From contig NZ_JARAJZ010000017.1 in the NCBI RefSeq assembly GCF_028765345.1, positions 297 through 61,871 on the forward strand: a stretch of 61,575 nt of DNA. Reading direction: 5' to 3'. Of the stretch, positions 10,560-20,044 are shown piece by piece (position 1 is the first letter of the stretch; each line of letters starts with the position of its first letter). The notes beneath the pieces were generated by a model, which was not told the DNA's origin, did not search any database, and was given only the letters and a program-made list of their open reading frames with translations. Both the position numbers and the translations under genes were made by a program. The DNA is from Sporolactobacillus sp. CQH2019. Lineage in GTDB: Bacteria; Bacillota; Bacilli; Bacillales; Sporolactobacillaceae.

Positions 10560-10834
10560 CGTTCCGCATAATGTGGAAATGAAAATAGAAAACGCGTTGA
10601 AGAGATTAAAGTAAGGATTTTCCTTCTTGGACAGAGAGAACGGTCTCCGGCTGAAAACCGTTCAGACAGGAAAATCACTGAATTGCCTCTCTGAGTTTTC
10701 CGCTGAACGGATGAGTAGGCGGAAACGGCGGCCGCCGTTATTGGTTTAAGTGGAGAGTACAGCTCTCAAACAAAGTGGAACCGCGCTATGAAGGCGTCTT
10801 TGTGTCGGATGATACAAAGGCGCCTTATTTTTTG
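10560..10834 (+). promoter_or_regulatory. T-box riboswitch controlling cysE-cysS
   Basis: The gltX-cysE interval holds a T-box leader. The T-box sequence AAGTGGAACCGCG lies at 10773-10785. It is followed by a terminator hairpin (10791-10828, arms starting AAGGCG and ending GCGCCTT) and a T run. A TGC in an unpaired-looking stretch at 10684-10686 fits a cysteine specifier codon, as expected upstream of cysES. Uncharged tRNA-Cys should favour the antiterminator and allow readthrough. Confidence 0.88.
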
Positions 10835-10865
10835 AAGGAAATAATCATGAATCGGAGGTGAATCC

Positions 10866-11534
10866 GTGGTGTGGAATATCATTGCAGAAGATTTGAATAA
10901 CGTGTTCGATCAGGATCCTGCGGCGAGAAACAAATGGGAAGTGATCTGGACCTATTCCGGGTTGCATGCCATATGGGCGCATCGGGTTGCGCACTGGCTG
11001 TGGAAGAAAAAACTTTTCTTTTTTGCCCGCGCGCTTTCGCAATTAACCCGTTTTCTGACAGGCATAGAGATTCATCCGGGAGCCAGGATCGGCCGGCGCT
11101 TTTTCATGGACCATGGTATGGGGATTGTGATCGGCGAGACCTGCGAGATCGGCGACGATGTGACCCTTTTTCAGGGGGTGACCCTCGGCGGAACAGGCAA
11201 AGAAAAGGGGAAAAGGCATCCGACGGTCGGCAATGACGTGCTGATCTCTGCGGGAGCCAGGGTGCTCGGATCGATCACGATCGGCGACCATTCCAAAATT
11301 GGTGCGGGTTCGGTCGTGCTGCACAATGTCCCGGCGGGTTCGACAGTAGTAGGCATCCCCGGCCGCGTCGTCAGGCAGAACGGCAGAAAAGTACACCATC
11401 ATGATCTCGATCATGCGGATCTGCCCGATCCTGTTGCCGACAAAATCAATCAGCTGGAAAGGGAAGTAAGGCTGCTGCACCGGGAAATTGAGGAATTAAA
11501 AGAACTTGATAAGAGGGAGACTGAGGTAGAATGA
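10866..11534 (+). CDS. cysE: Serine O-acetyltransferase
   Basis: It makes O-acetylserine from serine and acetyl-CoA, the first committed step to cysteine. The 222-aa protein has an N-terminal helical region and then a left-handed beta-helix of hexapeptide repeats (about 65-165) with the catalytic-type [12 protein letters not shown] segment. A charged helical tail follows. The start is GTG after CGGAGGTG; a second GTG three bases later is also possible. It overlaps cysS by 4 nt and lies under T-box control. Confidence 0.95.
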   Translation: MVWNIIAEDLNNVFDQDPAARNKWEVIWTYSGLHAIWAHRVAHWLWKKKLFFFARALSQLTRFLTGIEIHPGARIGRRFFMDHGMGIVIGETCEIGDDVTLFQGVTLGGTGKEKGKRHPTVGNDVLISAGARVLGSITIGDHSKIGAGSVVLHNVPAGSTVVGIPGRVVRQNGRKVHHHDLDHADLPDPVADKINQLEREVRLLHREIEELKELDKRETEVE

Positions 11535-12928
11535 CGCTCATGGTCTATAACACGTTGACGAGAAAAAAAGAGGCATTTGTTCCCATAGAAGAAGGTAAGG
11601 TCAAGATGTACGTCTGCGGACCTACCGTTTACAATTATATTCATATCGGCAACGCGCGTCCGGCCATCGTTTTCGATACGGTTCGCCGTTATTTTGAATA
11701 TCGCGGCTATGATGTAAACTATGTATCCAACTTTACAGATGTCGATGACCGGCTGATTCATGCGTCTAAGGAACGGCATCAGCCGGTACCGGAAATTGCC
11801 GATCGGTTTATTAAGGCTTTTCTCGCCGATGTGGGCGCCCTGAATGTAAAGAAAGCGACAATCAATCCGCGGGCGACGGAAACCATGCCCGAAATCATTG
11901 CGTTTATCGGCCGGCTGGTCGATATGGGTTTTGCCTATCCCGTTAATGGGGATGTTTATTACAGAACAAGAAAATTTAAAGATTACGGCAAACTCTCGCA
12001 TCAGTCCGTCGACGATTTGAAATCGGGCGCCAGGATTGAAATCGGCGAAAATAAAGAGGACCCGCTTGACTTTGCCCTGTGGAAGGCGGCCAAGCCGGGT
12101 GAAATTAAATGGTCGAGTCCGTGGGGGGACGGCCGCCCGGGCTGGCACATTGAATGCTCGGCAATGGTTGATAAATATCTGGGGGAAACGATTGATATTC
12201 ATGCGGGCGGAACCGACCTTATTTTCCCGCATCATGAAAACGAAATCGCTCAATCGGAAGCGCTGCATCACTGCGCAATGGCCCATTACTGGCTGCATAA
12301 CGGTCATATCCAGATTAATAACGAAAAAATGTCGAAATCGATCGGCAATGTGATTCTGGTTCACGATCTGATCAAAAAGTACGATCCGCTTGTCGTACGA
12401 TTCTTTATTTTGACCGTTCAGTACCGCCACCCGATTAACTTCAGCGACGAATTGCTGAATGACGCGGTGCAGGCATTCGGACGGTTGCAGACCGTGTATT
12501 ATAATCTCGATCATCGTTTGAAGGATTTTAGCGGGAAGGCGGACGCGGATGAGAGAATGGAGCATTATCGGGACCGATTCATCGAAGCGATGGACGACGA
12601 CTTTAACACGGCCAATGCCATTTCCGTCCTGTTCGATCTTGCCAAGGATGCCAATATTGCTCTGCAGCGTACGGATACAGACATGGGGCTGCTGTTTTCA
12701 TACCGGCGCGTGCTCTTTGAACTTTCGAACGTACTCGGCCTGAAGCTTGAAGGTGAGACCGAAAGCATGCTGGACAGCGACGTGGAAGCAATGATTGAAA
12801 GACGGGAGACGGCGCGGCAGCAGAGACAATTTGCCTTAGCCGATGACATAAGAAATCAGCTGAAAAACGCCGGTGTCGTCCTGGAGGACACACCGCAGGG
12901 CGTGCGCTGGAAAAGAGGGCAGGAATGA
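11531..12928 (+). CDS. cysS: Cysteinyl-tRNA synthetase
   Basis: A class I synthetase for cysteine. The 465-aa protein shows the zinc-ligand Cys in [10 protein letters not shown], the HIGH-type motif HIGN just after it, and a canonical KMSKS loop in [11 protein letters not shown]. Start and stop overlap cysE upstream and mrnC downstream by 4 nt each, which implies a tightly coupled cysE-cysS-mrnC-rlmB-rae1 unit. Confidence 0.97.
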   Translation: MTLMVYNTLTRKKEAFVPIEEGKVKMYVCGPTVYNYIHIGNARPAIVFDTVRRYFEYRGYDVNYVSNFTDVDDRLIHASKERHQPVPEIADRFIKAFLADVGALNVKKATINPRATETMPEIIAFIGRLVDMGFAYPVNGDVYYRTRKFKDYGKLSHQSVDDLKSGARIEIGENKEDPLDFALWKAAKPGEIKWSSPWGDGRPGWHIECSAMVDKYLGETIDIHAGGTDLIFPHHENEIAQSEALHHCAMAHYWLHNGHIQINNEKMSKSIGNVILVHDLIKKYDPLVVRFFILTVQYRHPINFSDELLNDAVQAFGRLQTVYYNLDHRLKDFSGKADADERMEHYRDRFIEAMDDDFNTANAISVLFDLAKDANIALQRTDTDMGLLFSYRRVLFELSNVLGLKLEGETESMLDSDVEAMIERRETARQQRQFALADDIRNQLKNAGVVLEDTPQGVRWKRGQE

Positions 12929-13344
12929 ACATGGCCGAAAAACAGGCTCCGGATCAGATGAGCAGTCTGGCACTGGCCTATATGGGCGATGCGATCATCG
13001 AAGTCTATGTGCGCAGAGCCGTAATTAGCAGCGGTGCAGCCAAGCCGCATCTGCTGCATACTCTTGCGGTGGATTATGTATCGGCAAAGGCGCAGTCGCG
13101 GTTCCTCCATGAACTTGCCGAAGAAGGCTTTCTGACCGAAGATGAGCTGAATATTGTCAGGCACGGCCGGAACGCCAAATCGCATTCCGTTCCAAGAAAT
13201 ACGGATGTACAGACATATAACTTCAGTACGGGATTTGAGGCGCTTATCGGTTATCTTTATTTGACCGGCGGCAAAGACAGGATTGAAGAAATCATGAAAA
13301 AGATGTTTGCCAATCATCCGGTCGGAAGGGGAAAGGATTCGTGA
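12925..13344 (+). CDS. mrnC: Mini-ribonuclease III
   Basis: A compact RNase III catalytic domain lacking the dsRNA-binding domain; in B. subtilis it matures 23S rRNA. The 139-aa product carries the signature [15 protein letters not shown] near residues 13-27 with the catalytic Asp. ATG at 12931 is an alternative start. The gene overlaps cysS and rlmB by 4 nt. Confidence 0.93.
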   Translation: MNMAEKQAPDQMSSLALAYMGDAIIEVYVRRAVISSGAAKPHLLHTLAVDYVSAKAQSRFLHELAEEGFLTEDELNIVRHGRNAKSHSVPRNTDVQTYNFSTGFEALIGYLYLTGGKDRIEEIMKKMFANHPVGRGKDS

Positions 13345-14078
13345 ACGATGAATGGATTGTCGGACGCCATCCCGTGTCGGAGGCCATCAGATCCGGAAGA
13401 GAAATCAATAAAGTGTGGCTGAATAAAGAGGGACGGGGATTTTCCGGCCTGCTTGAACTGATCAAGGAAAACGGAATCGCCGTGCAGTTTGTTCCAAAGC
13501 AAAAGCTTGATCAGCTGTCCCCGTCCGCCCAGCATCAGGGTGTCGTGGCTTCGGTCGCCGCTTATCGCTATTCAGGGTTGTCGGATTTGTTTAACCTTGC
13601 GAAAAAGCGCGGGGAACCTCCCTTTTTTCTGATGCTGGATAATATTGAGGATCCGCACAACCTCGGTTCGATATTGAGGACGGCAGATGCTTCCGGCTGT
13701 CACGGCGTCATCATTCCGAAGCGCCGCTCGGTCGGGTTGACTTCGGTCGTGGCCAAGGCCTCGACGGGTGCGATTGAGTATGTTCCGGTGGTACGCGTGT
13801 CCAACCTGGCCAATACAATGGACGCCATGAAAAAACAGGGGGTCTGGTTTGCCGGAACGGCCGCGGACGGCAGCGAGGATTACCGCAGGGCAGATTATGC
13901 TCTGCCGCTTTGCCTGGTGATTGGTAATGAGGGCAGCGGCCTATCACAGCTGGTACGAAAAAAGTGCGATTTTCTGATCCGTATACCGATGAAAGGAAAA
14001 GTCACGTCTCTGAATGCTTCGGTCGCGGCCGGCCTGCTCATGTATGAGGTGTTCAGACAGCGCGACCGGCAACGGTGA
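13341..14078 (+). CDS. rlmB: 23S rRNA 2'-O-methyltransferase, TrmH/RlmB family
   Basis: A SPOUT-class RNA methyltransferase. The 245-aa protein has an N-terminal substrate-binding domain (about 1-75) and a SPOUT knot domain. The three family motifs are visible: DNIEDPHNLGSILRTADA, LVIGNEGSGLS and IPMKGKVTSLNASVAAG. By homology it modifies a guanosine in 23S rRNA. The start is GTG, overlapping the mrnC stop. Confidence 0.93.
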   Translation: MNDEWIVGRHPVSEAIRSGREINKVWLNKEGRGFSGLLELIKENGIAVQFVPKQKLDQLSPSAQHQGVVASVAAYRYSGLSDLFNLAKKRGEPPFFLMLDNIEDPHNLGSILRTADASGCHGVIIPKRRSVGLTSVVAKASTGAIEYVPVVRVSNLANTMDAMKKQGVWFAGTAADGSEDYRRADYALPLCLVIGNEGSGLSQLVRKKCDFLIRIPMKGKVTSLNASVAAGLLMYEVFRQRDRQR

Positions 14079-14083
14079 GCACA

Positions 14084-14596
14084 ATGAACGAGATTCTGAT
14101 TGTCGACGGCTATAATGTGATCGGTGCATGGAACGAACTGAAGGAATTGCGGGAGAGGGATTTCGAAAGCGCGAGGGATCTGCTGATCAATAAAATGGCA
14201 GAATATCAGGCAGTTACAGGCTGTCGCGTGATCATTATCTTTGATGCCTATCTGATCCCCGGCCAGGAGACGAAAACGAAGAAGTCGACGGTCGAAGTGA
14301 TCTATACCAAAAAAAGCGAAAAGGCGGATCAGAAAATAGAAGGTCTGATCAAAAAGCTGCAGAACGTAAAGACGCGTATACATGTCGCGACCTCGGATAT
14401 GGCGGAACAATGGGCGGTGTTTTCCCAGGGCGCTCTCCGAAAACCGTCCAGGGAACTGATTGAAGACATCCGAAAAATTGACCGTCAGATCGGAAAGGCG
14501 ACGATGAATAATGAACGGCTGCCGGGCAAGCGATCGGTCATCCAAATTGATGAAGAGACACGGGCGAAGCTGGAAAAGATGAGAAGAGGTTTTTGA
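14084..14596 (+). CDS. rae1: Rae1 (YacP), ribosome-associated endoribonuclease
   Basis: A NYN/PIN-like nuclease that in B. subtilis cleaves mRNA in the ribosomal A site. The 170-aa protein starts MNEILIVDGYNVIGAW, with acidic residues in VDGYN and in IIIFDAYLI, and later contains HVATSDMAEQW typical of the family. A GTG at 14075 overlapping rlmB is in frame, but the ATG at 14084 fits homologue length and has GGTGAG upstream. It is the last gene of the cysE unit; sigH follows with its own promoter. Confidence 0.9.
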   Translation: MNEILIVDGYNVIGAWNELKELRERDFESARDLLINKMAEYQAVTGCRVIIIFDAYLIPGQETKTKKSTVEVIYTKKSEKADQKIEGLIKKLQNVKTRIHVATSDMAEQWAVFSQGALRKPSRELIEDIRKIDRQIGKATMNNERLPGKRSVIQIDEETRAKLEKMRRGF

Positions 14597-14602
14597 ATTT
14601 TC

Positions 14603-14632
14603 TTGACGATTGGAATTTTATTACTGTATAAT
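14603..14632 (+). promoter_or_regulatory. sigH promoter
   Basis: TTGACG (14603-14608) and TATAAT (14627-14632) are separated by 18 bp, giving a strong sigma-A-type promoter about 40 bp before sigH. An AbrB site cannot be judged by eye. Confidence 0.75.
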
Positions 14633-14670
14633 GTTTTTACTAAAGGCATCATGAGCTCGGAGGGATAAAA

Positions 14671-15321
14671 ATGAGTTACGATCCGGTTAGGGCTGATATG
14701 GCAGTGTTTCGTTCACTTGATGATGAAAAAGTACTGAAAGTAGTTCATGATGGCAGCGGAGAAGCCTTGGAGTATCTCATTTTTAAATATAAAAATTTTG
14801 TGCGCGCAAAGGCGAAGGCCTATTTCCTCGTGGGTGCCGAACGTGAGGATATTATTCAGGAAGGAATGATCGGTCTTTTTAAGGCGATCCGTGATTACAG
14901 AGGGGACAAGCCGGCTTCATTTAAAGCGTTTGCGGAGCTTTGCATCACCCGGCAGATGATTACGGCGGTCAAGACAGCGACGCGGCAGAAACACATCCCC
15001 TTGAATTCTTATGTTTCGCTTGATAAACCGATCTACGATGAGGAATCGGATCGTACGCTGCTCGATGTCGTCTGTGAAACTCAGTCAAGCGATCCGGAAG
15101 AATTGCTGATCAGCCGGGAGGAGTACGACAATATAGAGGAAAAACTCTCACGGATCTTAAGCGATCTGGAACGCAAAGTATTGAGCCAGTATCTTGACGG
15201 GCGTTCCTATCAGGAAATATCCGCCGATTTGAAACGCCATGTGAAATCGATTGATAATGCGCTTCAACGGGTGAAGAGAAAACTGGAGCACTGCATGCAA
15301 ATAAGGGGGCTGAGCTTATAA
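14671..15321 (+). CDS. sigH: RNA polymerase sigma-H factor
   Basis: An alternative sigma factor for the transition to stationary phase and sporulation entry. The 216-aa product shows region 2 (YLIFKYKNFVRAKAKAYF through EDIIQEGMIGLFKAIRDY) and a C-terminal region 4 helix-turn-helix (SYQEISADLKRHVKSIDNAL). The length equals that of Bacillus SigH (about 218). The ATG follows CGGAGG. It is transcribed alone from its own promoter, next to rpmG-secE-nusG as in B. subtilis. Confidence 0.96.
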   Translation: MSYDPVRADMAVFRSLDDEKVLKVVHDGSGEALEYLIFKYKNFVRAKAKAYFLVGAEREDIIQEGMIGLFKAIRDYRGDKPASFKAFAELCITRQMITAVKTATRQKHIPLNSYVSLDKPIYDEESDRTLLDVVCETQSSDPEELLISREEYDNIEEKLSRILSDLERKVLSQYLDGRSYQEISADLKRHVKSIDNALQRVKRKLEHCMQIRGLSL

Positions 15322-15359
15322 TATCCCCGGCGTCAGAGTATGCGGCTTTGTATGTTTCG

Positions 15360-15388
15360 TTGACAGAGGCCAGGCTATACGCTATACT
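15360..15388 (+). promoter_or_regulatory. Strong promoter upstream of rpmG
   Basis: A consensus TTGACA (15360-15365) and TATACT (15383-15388) are separated by exactly 17 bp. It is followed within about 25 nt by a terminator-like hairpin, so the transcript may be very short or attenuated. Confidence 0.8.
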
Positions 15389-15412
15389 CGAGACGGTATA
15401 GATTCGTTGATC

Positions 15413-15440
15413 AGAAAGGCTGTTAGATGCCTTTCTTTTT
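15413..15440 (+). terminator. Terminator hairpin downstream of the rpmG-side promoter
   Basis: Perfect 8-bp arms AGAAAGGC and GCCTTTCT enclose an 8-nt loop and are followed by a T run. It could end the sigH transcript, attenuate the promoter at 15360, or both. Confidence 0.75.
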
Positions 15441-15538
15441 AATGTAAAGCAAATGCGTAAATAAATAGAGAGAGAGAATAATCGAAAAGGGCGGGAAACC
15501 TGCCCGGCCTTATTTAGCAGCGGAATCAGGTGTGTGTC

Positions 15539-15688
15539 TTGAGAAAAAAGATCGTTCTTGCCTGCTCGGTCTGCAATTCAAGAAACTATACAATGACGAA
15601 AAAAGCGGACAATGACAGGGATCGGGCTGAACTGAATAAGTATTGCAAGACCTGCAAAGCGTACACATTGCACCGGGAAACGAAGTAG
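15539..15688 (+). CDS. rpmG: Ribosomal protein L33
   Basis: A small large-subunit protein near the E site. The 49-aa product starts at TTG after AGGTG and reads [17 protein letters not shown]. It contains two CxxC pairs (Cys9, Cys12, Cys36, Cys39), so it is the zinc-binding type. It is too short for simple ORF cut-offs. secE follows after 26 nt, as in the conserved rpmG-secE-nusG group. Confidence 0.93.
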   Translation: MRKKIVLACSVCNSRNYTMTKKADNDRDRAELNKYCKTCKAYTLHRETK

Positions 15689-15714
15689 ACTTTTAGACGG
15701 AGGTATTGCAGAGG

Positions 15715-15912
15715 ATGTCAGGCATCAACAAAGGGATCGGGAAATTTTTTCGCAGCATCATCACCGAAACGAGGAAAATAAGCTGGCCGACACGCAATGA
15801 ACTTTTGAAATATACAGTCACTGTTGTTATTACCGTCGTTTTTTTAGCTATTTTCTTCGTTCTTGTAGATTTAGGCATTTCGCAATTGATGCACCTGATC
15901 ACAAATCGATGA
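15715..15912 (+). CDS. secE: SecE, preprotein translocase subunit
   Basis: A single-span stabilising subunit of the SecYEG channel. The 65-aa protein has the conserved amphipathic motif ITETRKISWPTRNELLKYT and then one membrane helix (about 35-58). An in-frame TTG at 15706 nearly overlaps GGAGGT, so the ATG at 15715 is preferred. Confidence 0.95.
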   Translation: MSGINKGIGKFFRSIITETRKISWPTRNELLKYTVTVVITVVFLAIFFVLVDLGISQLMHLITNR

Positions 15913-15963
15913 CTGTTCGCCGTATCGTTGTTTGACGGACCAATAATTTGGAGGAAGAAAGTT

Positions 15964-16500
15964 ATGGAAAAGAACTGGTATGTCATTCACACATACTCGG
16001 GCTACGAAAACAAAGTCAAGACAAACCTGGAAAAAAGAGTTGAATCGATGGGCATGGCCGATAAAATATTCCGGATTCTTGTCCCTGTGGAAGAAGAAAC
16101 GGAAATAAAAAACGGGCAGAAAAAAACGGCCATGAGAAAGGTCTTCCCCGGTTATGTGCTGACGGAGATGATCATGACGGATGATTCGTGGTATGTGGTC
16201 CGCAATACTCCGGGTGTAACGGGCTTTGTCGGTTCAACGGGTGCGGGCTCTAAGCCGATCCCTCTCCTCCCGGAAGAAGTAGATGCGATTCTGAAGCAGA
16301 TGGGTCTTAAAGAACATGTCGCAGATGTAAGCTTCGAACTTAAGGAACAAGTGAAGGTTAAGGAAGGACCATTTGCAGATTTTATCGGCAGTGTCGAAAG
16401 CATTGACCGCGAAAAAAGCAAGCTGAAGGTCCATGTCAATATGTTCGGACGGGAAACGCCGGTTGAACTGGACTTCGATCAAGTGAAAAAAATCGACTGA
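15964..16500 (+). CDS. nusG: NusG, transcription elongation/termination factor
   Basis: It binds the RNA polymerase clamp and, in Bacillus, promotes pausing. The 178-aa protein has an N-terminal NGN domain starting MEKNWYVIHTYSGYENKVK and a C-terminal KOW motif (VKEGPFADFIGSVESID). The ATG follows TTTGGAGGAAG; the longer upstream frame is not supported by homology. Confidence 0.97.
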   Translation: MEKNWYVIHTYSGYENKVKTNLEKRVESMGMADKIFRILVPVEEETEIKNGQKKTAMRKVFPGYVLTEMIMTDDSWYVVRNTPGVTGFVGSTGAGSKPIPLLPEEVDAILKQMGLKEHVADVSFELKEQVKVKEGPFADFIGSVESIDREKSKLKVHVNMFGRETPVELDFDQVKKID

Positions 16501-16533
16501 CGACCGCCGGGAGACTGGATATTTTCTCCGATC

Positions 16534-16562
16534 TTGCATTTTAGCGCCGACAAATGTATAAT
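16534..16562 (+). promoter_or_regulatory. rplK-rplA promoter
   Basis: TTGCAT (16534-16539) and TATAAT (16557-16562) with a 17-bp spacer lie between nusG and rplK. The transcript would carry a leader of about 120 nt, long enough for L1-type autoregulation, which I cannot confirm by eye. Confidence 0.7.
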
Positions 16563-16692
16563 CTTGATGTTTGTATGATTTAAAACGATCTCACCATCGC
16601 AGGATAGAAAGATTGAAAAGTGTCATAGAGGCTTATGAGAAAGTGTGGGAGGGAATGTCCCGTACCACAAATTGTTGCAGGGAGGTGCTCTC

Positions 16693-17118
16693 ATGGCAAA
16701 AAAAGTAGTTAAATTAGTAAAACTGCAGATTCCGGCAGGCAAAGCAAATCCGGCTCCGCCGGTGGGTCCGGCACTGGGCCAGGCGGGCGTTAACATTATG
16801 GGCTTTTGCAAGGAGTTCAATGCACGTACATCCGACCAGGCGGGTCTGATCATTCCGGTTGAAATTACCGTCTTCGAAGACCGCTCGTTTACGTTTATTA
16901 CGAAGACGCCGCCTGCGGCCGTTCTTCTGAAAAAAGAAACGGGCATTGAGTCCGGCTCGGGTACGCCGAATACGAAAAAGGTCGCGACCATCAAGCGCGA
17001 CAAAGTCCGTGCAATCGCCGAACTGAAAATGCCTGATCTGAATGCGGCCGACGTTGAAGCGGCGATGCGGATGGTTGAAGGAACGGCGCGCAGCATGGGC
17101 ATTGTCGTAGAAGACTGA
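16693..17118 (+). CDS. rplK: Ribosomal protein L11
   Basis: It binds the GTPase-associated region of 23S rRNA and forms the stalk base with L10-L12. The 141-aa product has the Pro/Gly-rich N-terminal loop [20 protein letters not shown]. The ATG at 16693 follows GGAGGTG and gives the family start [17 protein letters not shown]; the longer upstream frame is rejected. Confidence 0.97.
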   Translation: MAKKVVKLVKLQIPAGKANPAPPVGPALGQAGVNIMGFCKEFNARTSDQAGLIIPVEITVFEDRSFTFITKTPPAAVLLKKETGIESGSGTPNTKKVATIKRDKVRAIAELKMPDLNAADVEAAMRMVEGTARSMGIVVED

Positions 17119-17215
17119 TTGTCCGCGCACAAAGAGGCATAAAGGCCGCTGAAGTGTTTTTTAGATCGGTGGGAGGTCCAATACAAACCGTTATGACCAC
17201 AAAGGAGGAATTTCA

Positions 17216-17908
17216 ATGGCCAAAAAAGGAAAGAAATATCTTGAAGCCGTAAAAGCAGTTGATCGTTCCAAAGCTTACGATATTGAAGAAGCCGTCGGTC
17301 TGGTGAAAAAAATCGCTTCGGCCGGCTTTGATGAATCGGTGGACGTAGCTGTCCGGCTCGGCGTGGACACAAGAAAGAATGATCAGCAGGTCCGCGGCGC
17401 GGTTGTGCTGCCGAACGGTACAGGGAAGACGCAGCGCGTGCTCGTCTTTGCCAAGGGCGAAAAAGCCAAAGAAGCGGAAGCGGCAGGAGCGGATTATGTC
17501 GGCGAACAGGAATACGTTGAAAAAATCAACGGCGGCTGGTTTGATTTCGATGTCGTTGTTGCGACTCCCGATATGATGGCTCAGGTCGGCCGTCTCGGCC
17601 GGGTGCTCGGTCCGAAGGGCTTGATGCCAAACCCGAAAACCGGTACAGTCACTTTTGATGTTGAAAAGGCGGTCAAGGAAATCAAAGCCGGTAAAGTAGA
17701 GTACCGTGCCCAAAAAGACGGGAACGTTCATGTTCCGATCGGCAAGGTTTCTTTTGAGGCCGGCAGGCTGGTTGAAAATTTCAATGTCCTGATTGAAACG
17801 CTGATTAAGGCGAAACCGGCTGCCGCCAAGGGAACCTACCTGAAGCACATTGCGATCTCGTCAACGATGGGACCCGGTGTCGAGGTTTCGACTGCTTTTG
17901 CCAGATAA
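17216..17908 (+). CDS. rplA: Ribosomal protein L1
   Basis: A component of the mobile L1 stalk at the E site and a translational repressor of rplKA in many bacteria. The 230-aa protein has normal length and the conserved [19 protein letters not shown] segment. AAAGGAGG precedes the ATG. It pairs with rplK in one transcription unit. Confidence 0.97.
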   Translation: MAKKGKKYLEAVKAVDRSKAYDIEEAVGLVKKIASAGFDESVDVAVRLGVDTRKNDQQVRGAVVLPNGTGKTQRVLVFAKGEKAKEAEAAGADYVGEQEYVEKINGGWFDFDVVVATPDMMAQVGRLGRVLGPKGLMPNPKTGTVTFDVEKAVKEIKAGKVEYRAQKDGNVHVPIGKVSFEAGRLVENFNVLIETLIKAKPAAAKGTYLKHIAISSTMGPGVEVSTAFAR

Positions 17909-17932
17909 GCGTGTGAGACGTTCTTGACAAGC

Positions 17933-17961
17933 TTGACAGCAGGACTGAAACTCAATATAAT
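17933..17961 (+). promoter_or_regulatory. rplJ-rplL promoter
   Basis: A consensus TTGACA (17933-17938) and TATAAT (17956-17961) are separated by 17 bp. The promoter is expected to be strong and starts a leader of about 220 nt. Confidence 0.85.
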
Positions 17962-17969
17962 GACTACTG

Positions 17970-18119
17970 TTTGTTAAAATTAAATCAAATATTAATTACC
18001 GTAGACAGCAGGGGCATTTTCAATGCTTAATTTTTCCCGGCCGAGGTTTGCAAATTCTTGATAACAATTTTGTGTTGGATAGATGCGTACCCTCTTGTCA
18101 CCCGGCTTGAGGGTTTTTT
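17970..18119 (+). promoter_or_regulatory. L10 leader with attenuator
   Basis: The rplJ leader ends in an intrinsic terminator (ACCCTC at 18089-18094, GAGGGT at 18109-18114, then a T run). In B. subtilis the L10-L12 complex binds the rplJL leader and causes attenuation; position and terminator fit that here. The L10-binding fold itself is inferred. Confidence 0.65.
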
Positions 18120-18194
18120 GATAGGCCTTTCTTTAGCGGAGAAACAAAACTTCTGAATGCGGAAAAAAAGCAACAGGGAGGTGCAACGGGAATA

Positions 18195-18692
18195 ATGAGC
18201 AATGAAAAAATACTTGAGGCGAAGAAACAGATTGTTGATGAAATCGCCGGGAAATTAAAAGAAAGTGTTGCGACGATTGTTGTGAATTATCGCGGACTTT
18301 CCGTCGCAGAAGTCACGGAACTTCGGAAACAGCTTCGCGAAGCAAACGTCGATTACAAGGTATACAAGAATACCTTCGCACGCAGGGCGGCCGCGCAGGC
18401 AGATCTGAGCTCTCTCGACAGCGCGCTTAAGGGGCCGACGGCGATCTCGTTCAGCAAAGATGACGTCATTGCTCCGGCAAAGGTGCTTTACAATTTTTCG
18501 AAAGATCACGAAGCACTGGAAATCAAAGCGGGCGTAATTGAAGGCAAAGCGACGTCGCTTGATGAGATCAAAGCACTTGCGGAGCTTCCTTCAAGGGAAG
18601 GCCTTCTGTCGATGCTGGCCAATGTCCTTCAGGCGCCGATCCGCAAATTGGCGATCGGGGTCAAGGCAGTTGCCGAACAGAAGGAAGCCTGA
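18195..18692 (+). CDS. rplJ: Ribosomal protein L10
   Basis: It anchors L7/L12 dimers to the stalk. The 165-aa product has the N-terminal rRNA-binding domain ([20 protein letters not shown]) and a C-terminal helix that binds L12. Length is normal. It sits behind an attenuator and is followed by rplL after 75 nt. Confidence 0.97.
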   Translation: MSNEKILEAKKQIVDEIAGKLKESVATIVVNYRGLSVAEVTELRKQLREANVDYKVYKNTFARRAAAQADLSSLDSALKGPTAISFSKDDVIAPAKVLYNFSKDHEALEIKAGVIEGKATSLDEIKALAELPSREGLLSMLANVLQAPIRKLAIGVKAVAEQKEA

Positions 18693-18767
18693 ACCGTCGG
18701 TCTGACCGGTTCCGGAAAATAAGGGTTTACGTAGATAATAAAAAAATTTTGAGGAGGATTATTTTCA

Positions 18768-19133
18768 ATGACTAAAGAAGATATCATCGGCGCGATTAAA
18801 GAAATGTCCGTTCTTGAACTGAACGACCTTGTAAAAGCAATTGAAGACGAATTTGGTGTGACTGCTGCCGCCCAGGTTGCTGCGCCGGCCGGCGGTGCAG
18901 GTGCTGCGGCAGAAGAAGAAAAAACGGAATTCGACGTTGTTCTGGCCGAAGTCGGTCAACAGAAAATCAAAGTTATCAAAGTTGTCCGTGAAATCACGGG
19001 CCTCGGCCTGAAAGATGCAAAAGCACTGGTTGACGGTGCACCTAAGGCTGTCAAAGAAGGCGCTGCTAAAGAAGAAGCCGAAGAAATCAAAGGCAAACTT
19101 GAAGAAGTTGGCGCAAAGGTAGAACTGAAATAA
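18768..19133 (+). CDS. rplL: Ribosomal protein L7/L12
   Basis: The multicopy stalk protein that recruits translational GTPases. The 121-aa protein has the N-terminal dimerisation domain, an Ala/Gly-rich hinge (about residues 38-52), and the C-terminal factor-binding domain with [27 protein letters not shown] precedes the ATG, and a strong terminator follows. Confidence 0.98.
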   Translation: MTKEDIIGAIKEMSVLELNDLVKAIEDEFGVTAAAQVAAPAGGAGAAAEEEKTEFDVVLAEVGQQKIKVIKVVREITGLGLKDAKALVDGAPKAVKEGAAKEEAEEIKGKLEEVGAKVELK

Positions 19134-19145
19134 GTTCGAAATCAG

Positions 19146-19170
19146 GCCCGCGCTTGCGCGGGCTTTTTAT
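19146..19170 (+). terminator. Terminator of rplJL
   Basis: Arms GCCCGCG and CGCGGGC with loop CTTG are followed by TTTTTATTTT, a strong intrinsic terminator 12 nt after the rplL stop. Confidence 0.92.
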
Positions 19171-19275
19171 TTTACTTTAAATATGTGAATGATTAAAAAA
19201 GATAGCCGTTTGTACGGAGAGAACATGCCGCTTCGTTCGGGTATCTTTTACTATTCTTTTTAAGGTGAGTTATCT

Positions 19276-19872
19276 ATGGGCGAACACTACTATTCACAGC
19301 ACCCCCAGGCGGCGAGCCATCGCCGGACCGTGACGGTACAATTGAGAAGTCAGGCGTTTACTTTTGTTACAGATGCCGGGGTGTTTTCAAAAAAAGGCGT
19401 CGATTTCGGTTCTGAACTATTAATCGAAGCCTTCAGGGAGCCCGTCATACCCGGAAAAATTCTGGATATGGGCTGCGGCTACGGGCCGATCGGGATTGCG
19501 CTTTCAAAATCATTTCCGGAACGCCCGGTAATGATGGCCGATATAAATGAGCGGGCGGCCGAGCTTGCCGAAGAAAATGTCCGGGTCAACCGGGTGCGGG
19601 CAAGGGTGTGCCGGAGTCATTTATTTGAGCAGATCGACGGACGATTTGCTGCGATTGTCACGAATCCGCCGATTCGCGCCGGGAAAAAAATAGTTTATCG
19701 GATTTTTTCCGAAGGTTATGATTTCCTGGAGAGCAAAGGAGAATTATGGACGGTCATTCAAAAGAAGCAGGGGGCTCCTTCGGCACTTAAGGCACTTCAG
19801 TCGATCTTCGGGACAGTTGATGTGGTCGTGAAAAAGAAGGGTTATTTTGTTTTTTGCGCAAAAAAAGATTGA
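19276..19872 (+). CDS. ybxB: YbxB, RsmC-like class I methyltransferase
   Basis: The 198-aa protein has a Rossmann-fold methyltransferase core: motif I ILDMGCGYGPIG (about 63-74) and the catalytic NPPIRAGK motif, which resembles RsmC-type 16S rRNA guanine-N2 methyltransferases. It occupies the B. subtilis ybxB position between rplL and rpoB. The precise rRNA target is inferred. The rpoBC promoter starts in its last codons. Confidence 0.9.
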   Translation: MGEHYYSQHPQAASHRRTVTVQLRSQAFTFVTDAGVFSKKGVDFGSELLIEAFREPVIPGKILDMGCGYGPIGIALSKSFPERPVMMADINERAAELAEENVRVNRVRARVCRSHLFEQIDGRFAAIVTNPPIRAGKKIVYRIFSEGYDFLESKGELWTVIQKKQGAPSALKALQSIFGTVDVVVKKKGYFVFCAKKD

Positions 19873-19897
19873 CTTTGAAATGTGACTATGATATTAT
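19869..19897 (+). promoter_or_regulatory. rpoBC promoter
   Basis: TTGACT (19869-19874) overlaps the ybxB stop codon. TATTAT (19892-19897) follows after 17 bp. The resulting leader is about 140 nt. Confidence 0.75.
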
Positions 19898-20044
19898 GAT
19901 TTAATGCTAACATCGGTGTAGTTCTAGGTATAAAATTCCCTCACTGGGGGAAAACTAATCAAATAATTTTTGAACTGCGGTAAGCTAGCTCAGATGTTTG
20001 GTTTGCCGATTTTTTCAATATGCTTGATTTGAGGGGTGAAATAG

